From: Hyphomicrobium sulfonivorans
GTDB taxonomy: Bacteria; Pseudomonadota; Alphaproteobacteria; Rhizobiales; Hyphomicrobiaceae
Direction of reading: 5' to 3'
Assembly: GCF_013306565.1 (NCBI RefSeq)
Contig: NZ_PZPO01000001.1
Span: 248,001 to 312,000, forward strand
DNA length: 64,000 nt
Made by a program: the position numbers and the translations under genes. Shown in pieces: positions 18,501-25,830 of this stretch. The notes below the pieces were generated by a model. That model did no database searches. It was given only the letters and a program-made list of their open reading frames with translations, and had not been told where the DNA came from. Each line of letters begins with the position of its first letter. The first letter of the stretch is position 1.

Positions 18501-18983
18501 GATGCCGAGAGCGTGCAGCTTGTCGAGACGCGGACCTTCATACGGCACCGGACGCAGCACATCCATCGCGCGCGCAAAGCCCTCCTGCCGCGTCTGATCC
18601 TGCGCCAGCTCCGGCGGCCAGACGGGATCATCCCACACACGCGGATCGGGCGGCAGCGAGACGTTGGCGTTGACCAGTGAACCACCGCCAAGGCCGCAGC
18701 CGACGAACACGTGAATGTCCTTGCCGAGCCGCAGATCATACAGCGCCGAGGGCGAACCGGACACGCGCTGACCTTCGCGCGAGACCTGAAACTGCTCCTG
18801 CGCTTCGATCATGCGATCGGGGAAATCGCCGATGGCAAACTCCTGCCCGCGTTCCAGCACAGCAACGCGCTTGCCAGCACGCGCCATGCGCGAAGCCGCA
18901 ACGCCGCCGCCATAACCGGAGCCGACAACGACGACGTCATAACGCAACTTCAGATCAGCAACCGATTTCGAGAGGCGCCGCAT
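15549..18983 (-). CDS. GMC oxidoreductase fused to an alpha/beta hydrolase
   Basis: 1144 residues. Residues 1-545 form a cholesterol-oxidase-like GMC flavoprotein: FAD motif VVVVGSGYGGGVAASR near the N-terminus, GCGLGGGSLVNAN, and the C-terminal HPLGGCAMG near residue 485. A Cys motif C-x2-C-x2-CC-x2-C (Cys193, 196, 199, 200, 203) lies in the substrate domain. A middle domain (about 610-780) is unassigned. Residues 825-1144 are an alpha/beta hydrolase with VVLMHGLGVSS, nucleophile elbow AHCFG (Cys914 instead of Ser), Asp1082 and His1117 (PGYGHIDC). The substrate is unknown; a sterol, long-chain alcohol or polyester-like compound is possible. It is the last gene of a unit with the GMC paralogue (two bases upstream) and the metallophosphoesterase. 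Confidence 0.85.
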   Translation of the reverse strand: MRRLSKSVADLKLRYDVVVVGSGYGGGVAASRMARAGKRVAVLERGQEFAIGDFPDRMIEAQEQFQVSREGQRVSGSPSALYDLRLGKDIHVFVGCGLGGGSLVNANVSLPPDPRVWDDPVWPPELAQDQTRQEGFARAMDVLRPVPYEGPRLDKLHALGISGNAFHRDITRPPINVTLKKQVNYAGVEQPACTLCGDCCSGCNVGAKNTVQVTYIADAFQHGAEIFTEMRVTHVLPERGRWRIFFEALGHDREKFAAADQSITADVVVLGAGTLGSTEILLRSRQEGLAVSEQLGERFTGNGDVLAFAYNNDVRINGIGVGDPPVADTGPVGPCISGMIDLRNTDKLEDGMVIEEGSIPSALAPILPALLTIGGDKLGEDTDRGVVDFLAERKRRRESLLFGAYQGAVNNTQTYLVMSHDDGKGRIALENGRLKLVWPKVAQQSIFEKVDRTLRRATLATGGNYIRNPLTETILGNNLITVHPLGGCAMGHDRASGVVNHKCQVFDARPDAPANAVHAGLYVCDGSVIPRPLGVNPLLTITALSERAMIHLAQDRGWDFSDAQRHDLPLLVAAPQGRETTRPAGVEFTERMAGFVSQAVALPYETAARRGKEEGHPCNFTLTVIIDDVDRFVADPQRSGRIVGTVECSALSPEPLEIFDGKFNLMRVDEAAVETKRFDYRFSLAARDGSEYYFDGHKVVRSDATLDLWRDTTRLNIDIARGGQGQFGPLARGMLEIAPSDFYVQMQTLRGTGGANTADRMRAVGKFGRFFSRELFDTYGGVLARTGRYDALNPRKKRTLRVPEPEVHLVRTEDGKTLKLTRYRGGAKGPVVLMHGLGVSSLIFSIDTIETNLLEYLVAEGYDCWLLDYRASVDLPYAQELWSADDVAIRDYPAALAKVRGITRAPTVQVIAHCFGATTFTMSMLAGLEGVRSAVISQISTDYVVPFFPQRMLAYLRAPELFEAIGIDVVNARATTADPLRERVLDKVLQAIVPVPRSERTREATSNRITALYGRLYNLAQLNDATITSGLAEMFGEANIEAFRHLALLTREGKLLDAEGRDVYLPHLERMALPILFVHGGDNACFRPESTARTIDRLAAVNGRQLYDRHVIPGYGHIDCIFGKNASHDVYPLIAAHLDKTADI

Positions 18984-18985
18984 TA

Positions 18986-20809
18986 TTATTCTCCATTGGC
19001 CGGTTGCGGCGCACGTCTAAGCCAGCGCGCAAACCAGGAACGCTGAGGGGAAGGCGCGGGGATAGCCACCGATGCAACCGTCGCCGCATCTGGCGATGGC
19101 ACCTGCGTCGGTGCGCTTTCTTCGCGCATTTCCCAACCGTATTCTTCTGCCATCAAAATCATCGCACGCTCGGCCAGCGCCGTGATCGTCAGCAAGGGAT
19201 GTATGCCCAGCGGGCACGGAATGACCGCGCCATCGCAGACATAAAGTCCGCGATGGATCGCACCGGGATTGGCTTCAACGCTGGCGTCGAACACCTGCCC
19301 CTTGTGATTGACGACACCGGTTGCGGAACTCTCGCCCATCACACAGCCGCCGAGCGGATGCACCGTCATCGGGTTGCCACCCAGCGCCTTCTGCGACACC
19401 GGATTGCGGATATAGGTGCCACCGGTGGCGTAGCTGGCGTGTCGCAAGGCCTGATCGATATTCTGGAACGCGGGCTGATTTAGGGCGCCGTCCCATTCTA
19501 TCGTGAGGCGATCATCGTCGAGGCGCATGACGCCATCGCCCGCGTCGTGACCGACGGCCAGAAATGTCTGCGAGCTGTGGACAGCGCCGCTGTAAGCGCC
19601 TTTGACGAGACTGGCGACGGTGTTCTGTAACCCATCCAGTTGCACCGGCGACGTGCGCTTCTCACGCTCGCCAAAGATTGCTGCTGTCGGCGCCAGCATG
19701 GCGGGCAATGCGGCCGCGAACGAGCTGGGCAGCGCGCATTCGCAAATCGCGATGCCGTCACGCACATCCGCCGTATCGCGCATGTCGATCAGTGCGTTTA
19801 CCGCCTGACCAACCGGAGCTGCCTGCACCTTCGCCGGATGGCCGACACCGATGCCATTTACCGGAATGTCGTTGTTGTAGGAAAACGCGATCGCATCACC
19901 GTTGGACGTGAAGCGGTGCCCCAGCCATGGCGAAACAGCCAGCCCGTGCAGCTGCTGTGAGCGAAGCAGGATTTCCGTCGAGCCCAGCGTTCCGGCAGCC
20001 AGCACCACCACGTCGGCGGTGACGGAATACTGCTGGCCGCGCGCAGCATCGGCCTCAGTCGGCATCGCCAGAACGCGCCAGCCGTCGCGCTCGTCCTTCG
20101 CCAGCGACAACACCTGAATGCCGGTAAAAACCTCCGCGCCGAACGCAGCCGCATCGGCGATGTAGGTGCAGGCGGTTGTCGTTTTGGCTCCGACATTGCA
20201 GCCGCCACAGCAATCGCCGCAATCCGTGCATGCTGGCTGCTCGACACCCGCAGCATTGGGGCCTGACTTGAAGGCGACGTGCAGCGGAATGGGCTTCACG
20301 TTGCGGTCAAACGCCTGCGCCGCCAGATCCAGCGCCGCCACCTTCTGATAGCTCTGCGTCTTCGCCGACGGTTCAGGCCGCAGCATATGACGCGCACGCA
20401 CGAAGCCTTCCGCCAGCAGGCGATCAGTGCGCAGCGGCACCGGCCAAGCTTCGTCCTGAAACACGCGCGCATCGGGCATCAGGCAGACATTGGCGTTGAT
20501 GAGCGACGTGCCGCCCAGCCCGCAGCCCATCAGCACATCGACATCCTTGCCGACACGCACATCAAACAGCGCCAGCGGCGAGCCGATCCTGCCGTGCGTA
20601 CCGGTGAGCTGCGTTTCGGCACTGGCGGCCGCGACGCCATCGGGGAAATCGCCGGGCAGAAACTCGCGGCCCCGCTCCAGCACGGCGACCTTGCGACCGC
20701 AGCGCGCCAGACGCGACGCGGCAACGCCTCCGCCGTACCCGGAGCCGACCACGACAACATCGTAGTGGGCCCTGAGCCTGGAAGCGGGCATCGAAAGCCG
20801 CGCCTGCAT
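18986..20809 (-). CDS. GMC family oxidoreductase (paralogue of the downstream fusion)
   Basis: 607 residues. Same architecture as the first half of the downstream gene: FAD-binding DVVVVGSGYGGGVAASRLA, GCGLGGTSLINAN, the Cys motif C194-x2-C197-x2-C200-C201-x2-C204 (CTDCGDCCGGCN), and HPLGGCVMG near the C-terminus. The last about 45 residues are a divergent Pro/Ala-rich tail with basic residues. It lacks the hydrolase half. It is expected to oxidise an alcohol or sterol-like substrate with FAD. ATG at 20807-20809 follows a GGAGAG/AAAGG stretch. The gene pair probably arose by tandem duplication followed by fusion. Confidence 0.85.
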   Translation of the reverse strand: MQARLSMPASRLRAHYDVVVVGSGYGGGVAASRLARCGRKVAVLERGREFLPGDFPDGVAAASAETQLTGTHGRIGSPLALFDVRVGKDVDVLMGCGLGGTSLINANVCLMPDARVFQDEAWPVPLRTDRLLAEGFVRARHMLRPEPSAKTQSYQKVAALDLAAQAFDRNVKPIPLHVAFKSGPNAAGVEQPACTDCGDCCGGCNVGAKTTTACTYIADAAAFGAEVFTGIQVLSLAKDERDGWRVLAMPTEADAARGQQYSVTADVVVLAAGTLGSTEILLRSQQLHGLAVSPWLGHRFTSNGDAIAFSYNNDIPVNGIGVGHPAKVQAAPVGQAVNALIDMRDTADVRDGIAICECALPSSFAAALPAMLAPTAAIFGEREKRTSPVQLDGLQNTVASLVKGAYSGAVHSSQTFLAVGHDAGDGVMRLDDDRLTIEWDGALNQPAFQNIDQALRHASYATGGTYIRNPVSQKALGGNPMTVHPLGGCVMGESSATGVVNHKGQVFDASVEANPGAIHRGLYVCDGAVIPCPLGIHPLLTITALAERAMILMAEEYGWEMREESAPTQVPSPDAATVASVAIPAPSPQRSWFARWLRRAPQPANGE

Positions 20810-20875
20810 ACGCCTTTACTCTCCCCAGATCGGCAGCGCGGAACCTATTGGCGGCACCCGCACGGAACAAACAAA

Positions 20876-22819
20876 TCAAACGCCAGACGATGACCCACGT
20901 GGACGCGGTCGCTTCAAATCACCGACACGTATCTCGATCGGGCTCTCGATCAGCTCCGGACGCATCGGCCGCGACGTCACGATCGACGGCCCGCTGGAAT
21001 CGCCCAGGCCGCGATCCTTGGCGTGCTTCCACGCCCAGCGCCGGGGCGCGTGCCGCAACCCGATCGGGTAGATCGTGACCTTGTTCGGCTCGACCTTGAT
21101 ACGCAGGAAATTTTTGAAGTCAGGGATCGCCATAGAGGCAAACGCCTGATCGCAATGCAGCCCCATGAAACAGCAGATTGTCAGGTAGGCGCCCCACACG
21201 AAACCCGCCGCGATACCGCCGAGGAAGATCATCGTCAGCGGGAAGATGACGATCGTGCGCAACAGTTCGCGGACATCGGGCGAAGTACGCAGATCAAGAT
21301 TCTGCAGCACTTCACGTGCCTGCGGCCACGCCGTCTCCACCATCCAGAACGAGAAGTAGGACACGGCATAGTAAAGCGCGATCATCATCGCGATGTGCGC
21401 CAGCCAGTGCAGCGTGCCCAGCGCGGCCTTTGCCTTGCCGCCCCACTCATTGTCGGCATACAAATACAGCACCACCCATAGTCCGAGGCACCATATGCCC
21501 AGCACGACGTTGGTTGCCGCCGCCAGCGGTGCCAGCAGGAAGATGCCGGGCCACCAGTGGAAGTCGGGATCGTAAAGCAGTGTCTCGCCCACCGTCTTGC
21601 CGCCGTACGGCGTGGTCGAGAACATCCAGATGATCACCCAGTAGATGAAACCGAGCGCGACTGAGTAGCCATAGTTGCGGAACGGAAAGCCGAGCGTCGA
21701 CATGCTGAGGCGGCGGCAGGTGCCGCGAGAGGGCCAGCATGAAGGCTCCTCCGTGCGCTCGCCGTCCTTCATCTTGCAGCGCAGATCGAGTTCGATCGAT
21801 TCACCGGTGGCGGTGGTGATGGTACGCTTGTCTTTCAGATAATGCGTCGGCGAAAAGTACGCGCCGCCACCGCCGGCCGTGAAGAAGCTGGTGCCCGTTT
21901 CTGCGGAATGGTAGCGGCTGTAGTGATGTAGATCGCCCGAGAGCACGGCCGGAATGCGCGCGCCGGCATCGGTGGCGATCTTGGTGATGGTGGCGAGGTT
22001 GTCTTCGCCCTGCAGGCTCTCGTCGCGGTCGTAGTTCCAGCTCGGCTCCGGCGTGCAGAGGATGACCTTGGGCGCCTCGGTCGGGTGGCGCTTCATTTCC
22101 TCGGCGACGCTTTCGAAATAGAGGATCTGGCCGGCGTCGAGATACTGGGCAAGCTGGATGTCAGCGCCCCAGATCCACCAGTTGTGCGGCAGACGGATCG
22201 CGAAATAGCTGCGGTGCTGCGGACAGAGCCAGCCGCCGATGCGGTTCTCGCTGGCGTGGCCAAACCGCGCCTTACAGAACATGTGATCGAACGAGCTGAG
22301 ACCGTCGTACCAGTCGTGATTGCCCGGCAGCACGAACAGCTTGCGGCGCCAGCCACCATCGGCAGCGGGCGGCAGCGCGGTGGCATATGGCATCGCAAAG
22401 CGCTCGCGATAGGCCTGACGGGTTGGGAATGGATAAACCTGGTCGCCGCCCATGATGAGCAGCTTCGGTGCCGGCAACGTGCCCGCGCCCTCCAGCGTCA
22501 GTTGCGGCGCACTGATGAGAGACGCGACGGCGTAGGTGGAATCGAACCCATCGCCAAGGTCGGCCACATAGTCGAACCACACCGAGTTGCCGTCACTGAG
22601 CTGACGCAGATCGGCGTAGTCGTAGCGGCTGATGACAGACTTCATCACCTCCGGCGCGAAGCCGTCGATGGTTGCCTGCATGATGCGCTGGTCAGCGTAC
22701 TGACCGAATATCTCCGACACGACCGAACGCCAGCCGGTGCTGACAAGATGCGCAGGACTGTACCAACGCACCATCTTCGGCAGTGCTTTGATATCAATTT
22801 CCCCCGAGCCGCCGGCCAT
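20876..22819 (-). CDS. Membrane-bound metallophosphoesterase
   Basis: 647 residues from the ATG at 22817-22819, which has an AAGGGGGAG site six bases upstream (an upstream GTG at 22871-22873 is less likely). The first about 350 residues are a calcineurin-like phosphoesterase: DLGDGFDST, MGGDQVYP, LPGNHDWYDG and SGDLHHYSRYH supply the metal ligands. Several hydrophobic segments follow (for example VALGFIYWVIIWMF, WPGIFLLAPLAAA, TIVIFPLTMIFLGGIAAGF), so the enzyme is anchored in the inner membrane. Substrate unknown. It is the first gene of the unit with the two GMC oxidoreductases (66 bp and 2 bp spacing). Confidence 0.85.
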   Translation of the reverse strand: MAGGSGEIDIKALPKMVRWYSPAHLVSTGWRSVVSEIFGQYADQRIMQATIDGFAPEVMKSVISRYDYADLRQLSDGNSVWFDYVADLGDGFDSTYAVASLISAPQLTLEGAGTLPAPKLLIMGGDQVYPFPTRQAYRERFAMPYATALPPAADGGWRRKLFVLPGNHDWYDGLSSFDHMFCKARFGHASENRIGGWLCPQHRSYFAIRLPHNWWIWGADIQLAQYLDAGQILYFESVAEEMKRHPTEAPKVILCTPEPSWNYDRDESLQGEDNLATITKIATDAGARIPAVLSGDLHHYSRYHSAETGTSFFTAGGGGAYFSPTHYLKDKRTITTATGESIELDLRCKMKDGERTEEPSCWPSRGTCRRLSMSTLGFPFRNYGYSVALGFIYWVIIWMFSTTPYGGKTVGETLLYDPDFHWWPGIFLLAPLAAATNVVLGIWCLGLWVVLYLYADNEWGGKAKAALGTLHWLAHIAMMIALYYAVSYFSFWMVETAWPQAREVLQNLDLRTSPDVRELLRTIVIFPLTMIFLGGIAAGFVWGAYLTICCFMGLHCDQAFASMAIPDFKNFLRIKVEPNKVTIYPIGLRHAPRRWAWKHAKDRGLGDSSGPSIVTSRPMRPELIESPIEIRVGDLKRPRPRGSSSGV

Positions 22820-23283
22820 GCCGAACTCCCCCTTCAACGCCACGATATTATTTTTAGAACGGCACCCCGGCACGCCCCCATTGGAACGAGTCTAGGTTGG
22901 GTGCGGAGAGGAGTCTACAATGGCGGCAACGCCATGGCGGCCAGTGTTGCATCACGATCTCAGGGCAGATTTTTTGCACGGGCCTGGCACGCCATTCCTG
23001 AACGGTCGCCCCCGAGCGTACGGCATCACTTCACCCGATCCGCTGTTGAAACTGTTCGCCTGTCAGCGACTGCTGTCGGTATGACGACGACGTGCGGAGC
23101 GAGCCCCGGACATCAACCGGATGCGCGGCGACGGATGACGAAACGGATTAACGTTAAATCTATCCAAACCGCTGTATGGCCTCACTGGCAACCATGAGCC
23201 CCGATAGATTTCTCGACATGCCAAGGGCATCAGAGCATGTTCCGCGCGCATGGTCCCATGCGCCCCGCCATAGGAGGTACGTT
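22820..23283. other. Divergent intergenic region upstream of the metallophosphoesterase and bactofilin genes
   Basis: About 464 bp. It contains the 10-bp palindrome TTAACGTTAA (23149-23158) and moderately AT-rich sequence near 23140-23175. No confident promoter or RNA gene is visible. Confidence 0.4.
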
Positions 23284-23799
23284 GTGTTCGGCCGCGGATT
23301 TAACCCAGATCAGAAGCCGGTAAATGCGCCGGGCACACCAATCACCCCTTCGGCTGGCATCGCCACACCGCCATCCGCAGGCATCCGCGAAGTGGCTCCG
23401 GCAAATCCCATGATGTCCCCTGCCAAGAACGCCTCCGTCATCGGCCCCGATCTGGCCATCGTCGGCCAGAAGATCACGCTCATCTGCAAGAGCGCGCTTG
23501 TTATCTCAGGCGAGATTGCCGGTGACGTACATGGCGACGACATCACCGTCAGCGAGACCGGCAAGGTCACTGGCACGCTGGTGGCGCGCAATCTTTCGAT
23601 CCACGGCGAGATTCACGGCCAGTTGCGCGGCGAAACGGTGGCCCTCTATGCCACCGCGCGCATCAATGGCGACATCACCCAGAAGAACCTGATGATCGCG
23701 GAAGGCGCGCAGTTCGACGGCCGCGTGCGCAAGGCCAAGGACGCCAGCGAATGGCAGCCTGCGCCGGATGCCGCCACCTTCGCCGCCCACAACGGCTGA
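23284..23799 (+). CDS. Bactofilin (polymer-forming cytoskeletal protein)
   Basis: 171 residues. The GTG at 23284 is chosen because a textbook TAGGAGG site lies six bases upstream; a frame opening at 23176 has no such site. After a Pro-rich tail (about 55 residues) comes the beta-helical bactofilin domain with its repeating short strands (ISGEIAGDVHGDDITVSE, GKVTGTLVARNLSIHGEI, YATARINGDITQKNLMIA). Bactofilins form nucleotide-free filaments at the membrane and place cell-wall enzymes or stalk and bud machinery, which fits a budding, hypha-forming bacterium. A terminator follows at 23872-23905. Confidence 0.92.
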   Translation: MFGRGFNPDQKPVNAPGTPITPSAGIATPPSAGIREVAPANPMMSPAKNASVIGPDLAIVGQKITLICKSALVISGEIAGDVHGDDITVSETGKVTGTLVARNLSIHGEIHGQLRGETVALYATARINGDITQKNLMIAEGAQFDGRVRKAKDASEWQPAPDAATFAAHNG

Positions 23800-23871
23800 T
23801 ACGCGGGGCGAGCGGCGCGCGGGACGCATCGCCTGCGACCTGCCTCGCCAGCGCAGTGCTGCAAGACATCT

Positions 23872-23905
23872 AAGGGTGCTGCATGGGAATGCGGCGCCCT
23901 TTTTT
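23872..23905 (+). terminator. Intrinsic terminator after the bactofilin gene
   Basis: AAGGGTGC-T-GCAT pairs with ATGC-G-GCGCCCTT around GGGA, followed by a run of T's. Two interspersed palindromic elements lie directly downstream. Confidence 0.8.
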
Positions 23906-23932
23906 CACACCGGCGACAATAGCTCTCTTTTC

Positions 23933-23971
23933 GCACCGGCGACTCCCCTCCGGGGAGCCGGCCGCCGGTGC
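23933..23971 (+). repeat. Interspersed palindromic element, copy g
   Basis: Outer stem GCACCGGCG/CGCCGGTGC, inner stem CTCCCC-TCC-GGGGAG. A half copy CACCGGCGAC lies just upstream near 23908, separated by a T-rich stretch. Confidence 0.85.
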
Positions 23972-23985
23972 ATGATTACCTTTTC

Positions 23986-24024
23986 GCACTGGCGAATCCG
24001 CTGCGCGGAGCCGGCCGCCAGCGC
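23986..24024 (+). repeat. Interspersed palindromic element, copy h
   Basis: Outer stem GCACTGGCG/CGCCAGCGC (one mismatch), inner stem TCCGC-TGC-GCGGA. Followed by TGATTGGTG and a GC-rich tail also seen after copy c. Confidence 0.85.
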
Positions 24025-24069
24025 TGATTGGTGTGCGCGGCCCCGCGCAGGCCGCCGTCAGAGCAGCAA

Positions 24070-24143
24070 GTCCGAAGCGATCATGGAAGCTTTTTTAGAC
24101 CGATGATTCACGCTTCGGACGATAGGGTCCGAAGCGATCATGG
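24070..24143. repeat. Direct and inverted 17-bp repeats downstream of the coiled-coil gene
   Basis: GTCCGAAGCGATCATGG occurs at 24070-24086 and again at 24127-24143. Between them CGCTTCGGAC (24111-24120) pairs perfectly with GTCCGAAGCG at 24127-24136 across a 6-base loop, and also with the first copy. The set ends six bases before the stop codon of the minus-strand gene and may act as its terminator or be a separate mobile repeat. Confidence 0.7.
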
Positions 24144-24148
24144 TCTGG

Positions 24149-25636
24149 TCAGGCGGAGTTCTTGTCGAGGCCGGTGATGCGATCGAGCAGCCGTGCCTTG
24201 CGCGGACGCTGGATGTCGCTGTCATCGCCAATGGCGTCTGACACATGCTCGATAGGAGCCTCAAGCGCAGCCGCGTCAAGCGCCTTCAGGAAGCCGCCAA
24301 CACGGCGCGGCTCCGCAGCGGCACCCTCGCCGTCGGCACCGGACGGCATGGCGGGAGGCTGAGCAGCGGAAGCCTCAGCACCGGCGTCCGCCTCGCCCGC
24401 CGCACGGACGAGCCGGGCGACGCGGGGATCGTTGATCCGCTCCGCCAGCGGACGCTTCAGCGCCTCAGCGCTTTCAGCGCCGCGCGATTTGGTGGTCGGC
24501 ACCGAACCCAGACGGCGCATCTCTTCCATGAAGTAGGCCGCCTGGCGGGCGAGCTTCTCATTGCTGGAAGCAACCTCGGCCCGCAGCGCCTGAATGGTGG
24601 TAGCCTGCTCGTCGGTCAACGCCGAAACCGCCGAAAGCCGCGCCTTCATGGCGATCTTGCTTTCCTTGACGCCACGGTCGTCCTGATCGCTGGCCTCATA
24701 GGTGACGAGCGCCGCCTTGAGACGCGAAATCTCGGCCGCCTGATCCTGATTGATCGACTTCAGGCGGCGGAACTCGGCCTGCGCCTGATTGTCGAGCTTG
24801 TCGACGGGAATCTCCTCAGCGGAGCGCATCGACATTGAACCATTGCGGCCGATGACCTTGGCCGGACGTACAGGATCGGCCGAAAGCGTAATGCTACCGG
24901 GCTTGGTTTCGGCACCAGCGCCGTTAACCGCAGCCGCCTCGGCCTTGGCAAGCTGCGATTGCAGCTTCGCCACTAGCGCCGCCTGCTCCCGCGCCTTGGC
25001 ACGCAGAGCTTCAATCTCGGTACGCAGGGCCACTTCGCCATCATAACGCGGGTCGGCAAAGCCTTCGCGGCTACGGGCCGCGCGGGTGCTCAACGCAGCC
25101 TTGAGGCGATGGACCTCATCGGACTGCTGGGCGTTGATCTGGGTTGCTTCTTCAAGGGCGCGGGCCTGCTTGTCGCTGGACTGGGTCAGCGTGACGATCT
25201 CGCGATCGCGCTGGAACAGCAGCTTGCGGGCTTCCGATAACCGGCTTTCAACCTTGGGCAGACGATCCAGGATTGTCTGTTCGAGAACCCGGCGCGCGTT
25301 TTCGTGTTCTTCCAGCGCCGTGCTCTGATCGGCCACGTCGCCTTCAAGCTCGCTGATGATGGCGTCGCGCCGGTTCAGCTCGACCATCTGGCGGGCTGAG
25401 GCATCGGCGGCCTCTTCCACCTTTTTCTCGAGCTTATGAATGCGAATGGCGAATTCAGCCCGCAGCCGATCCTTGTCGGCCCGGATCTCCGCCTCGGTGA
25501 CAGGCATGGACGCCTTGAGCGCGCGGGTGGTGAGCCGGGCGACCCGCTTGCGATAAAGCGGAGCGACGAACAGCGCCAGCAGCGCCGCCGTGAGGAAGCC
25601 CAACGCTGCGAGCATGACCATCTCGATCGTGATCAC
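24149..25636 (-). CDS. Membrane-anchored coiled-coil protein of unknown function
   Basis: 495 residues; GTG start at 25634-25636 with GAGGG upstream (ATG at 25621 is an alternative). A single N-terminal membrane segment (VMLAALGFLTAALLALFVAPLY) is followed by about 350 residues of heptad-rich helix (for example IHKLEKKVEEAADASARQM, ALEEHENARRVLEQTILDRL) and an Ala/Pro-rich tail. It is probably anchored in the inner membrane with a long cytoplasmic coiled coil. I do not recognise a named family. The convergent neighbour is the bactofilin gene, so a structural envelope role is possible, but this is only inference. Confidence 0.75.
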   Translation of the reverse strand: MITIEMVMLAALGFLTAALLALFVAPLYRKRVARLTTRALKASMPVTEAEIRADKDRLRAEFAIRIHKLEKKVEEAADASARQMVELNRRDAIISELEGDVADQSTALEEHENARRVLEQTILDRLPKVESRLSEARKLLFQRDREIVTLTQSSDKQARALEEATQINAQQSDEVHRLKAALSTRAARSREGFADPRYDGEVALRTEIEALRAKAREQAALVAKLQSQLAKAEAAAVNGAGAETKPGSITLSADPVRPAKVIGRNGSMSMRSAEEIPVDKLDNQAQAEFRRLKSINQDQAAEISRLKAALVTYEASDQDDRGVKESKIAMKARLSAVSALTDEQATTIQALRAEVASSNEKLARQAAYFMEEMRRLGSVPTTKSRGAESAEALKRPLAERINDPRVARLVRAAGEADAGAEASAAQPPAMPSGADGEGAAAEPRRVGGFLKALDAAALEAPIEHVSDAIGDDSDIQRPRKARLLDRITGLDKNSA

Positions 25637-25830
25637 GCCTGCGCCCTCGATTGCGCGTAGCTAGGCAACGCACGCCCCTCGCTGCCGGTCCCGTTGCCGG
25701 CCATCAAATCACATCCGCGGATTATCCGATGAGCCCGCCAGCTTAGCAACGGCTTCATTGCCAAAGCCAACATAGCTCCACATCCCCCGCCCAGCGCCAT
25801 CAGGAAGCCGGCCGGTGGTCGCACGGCGAC

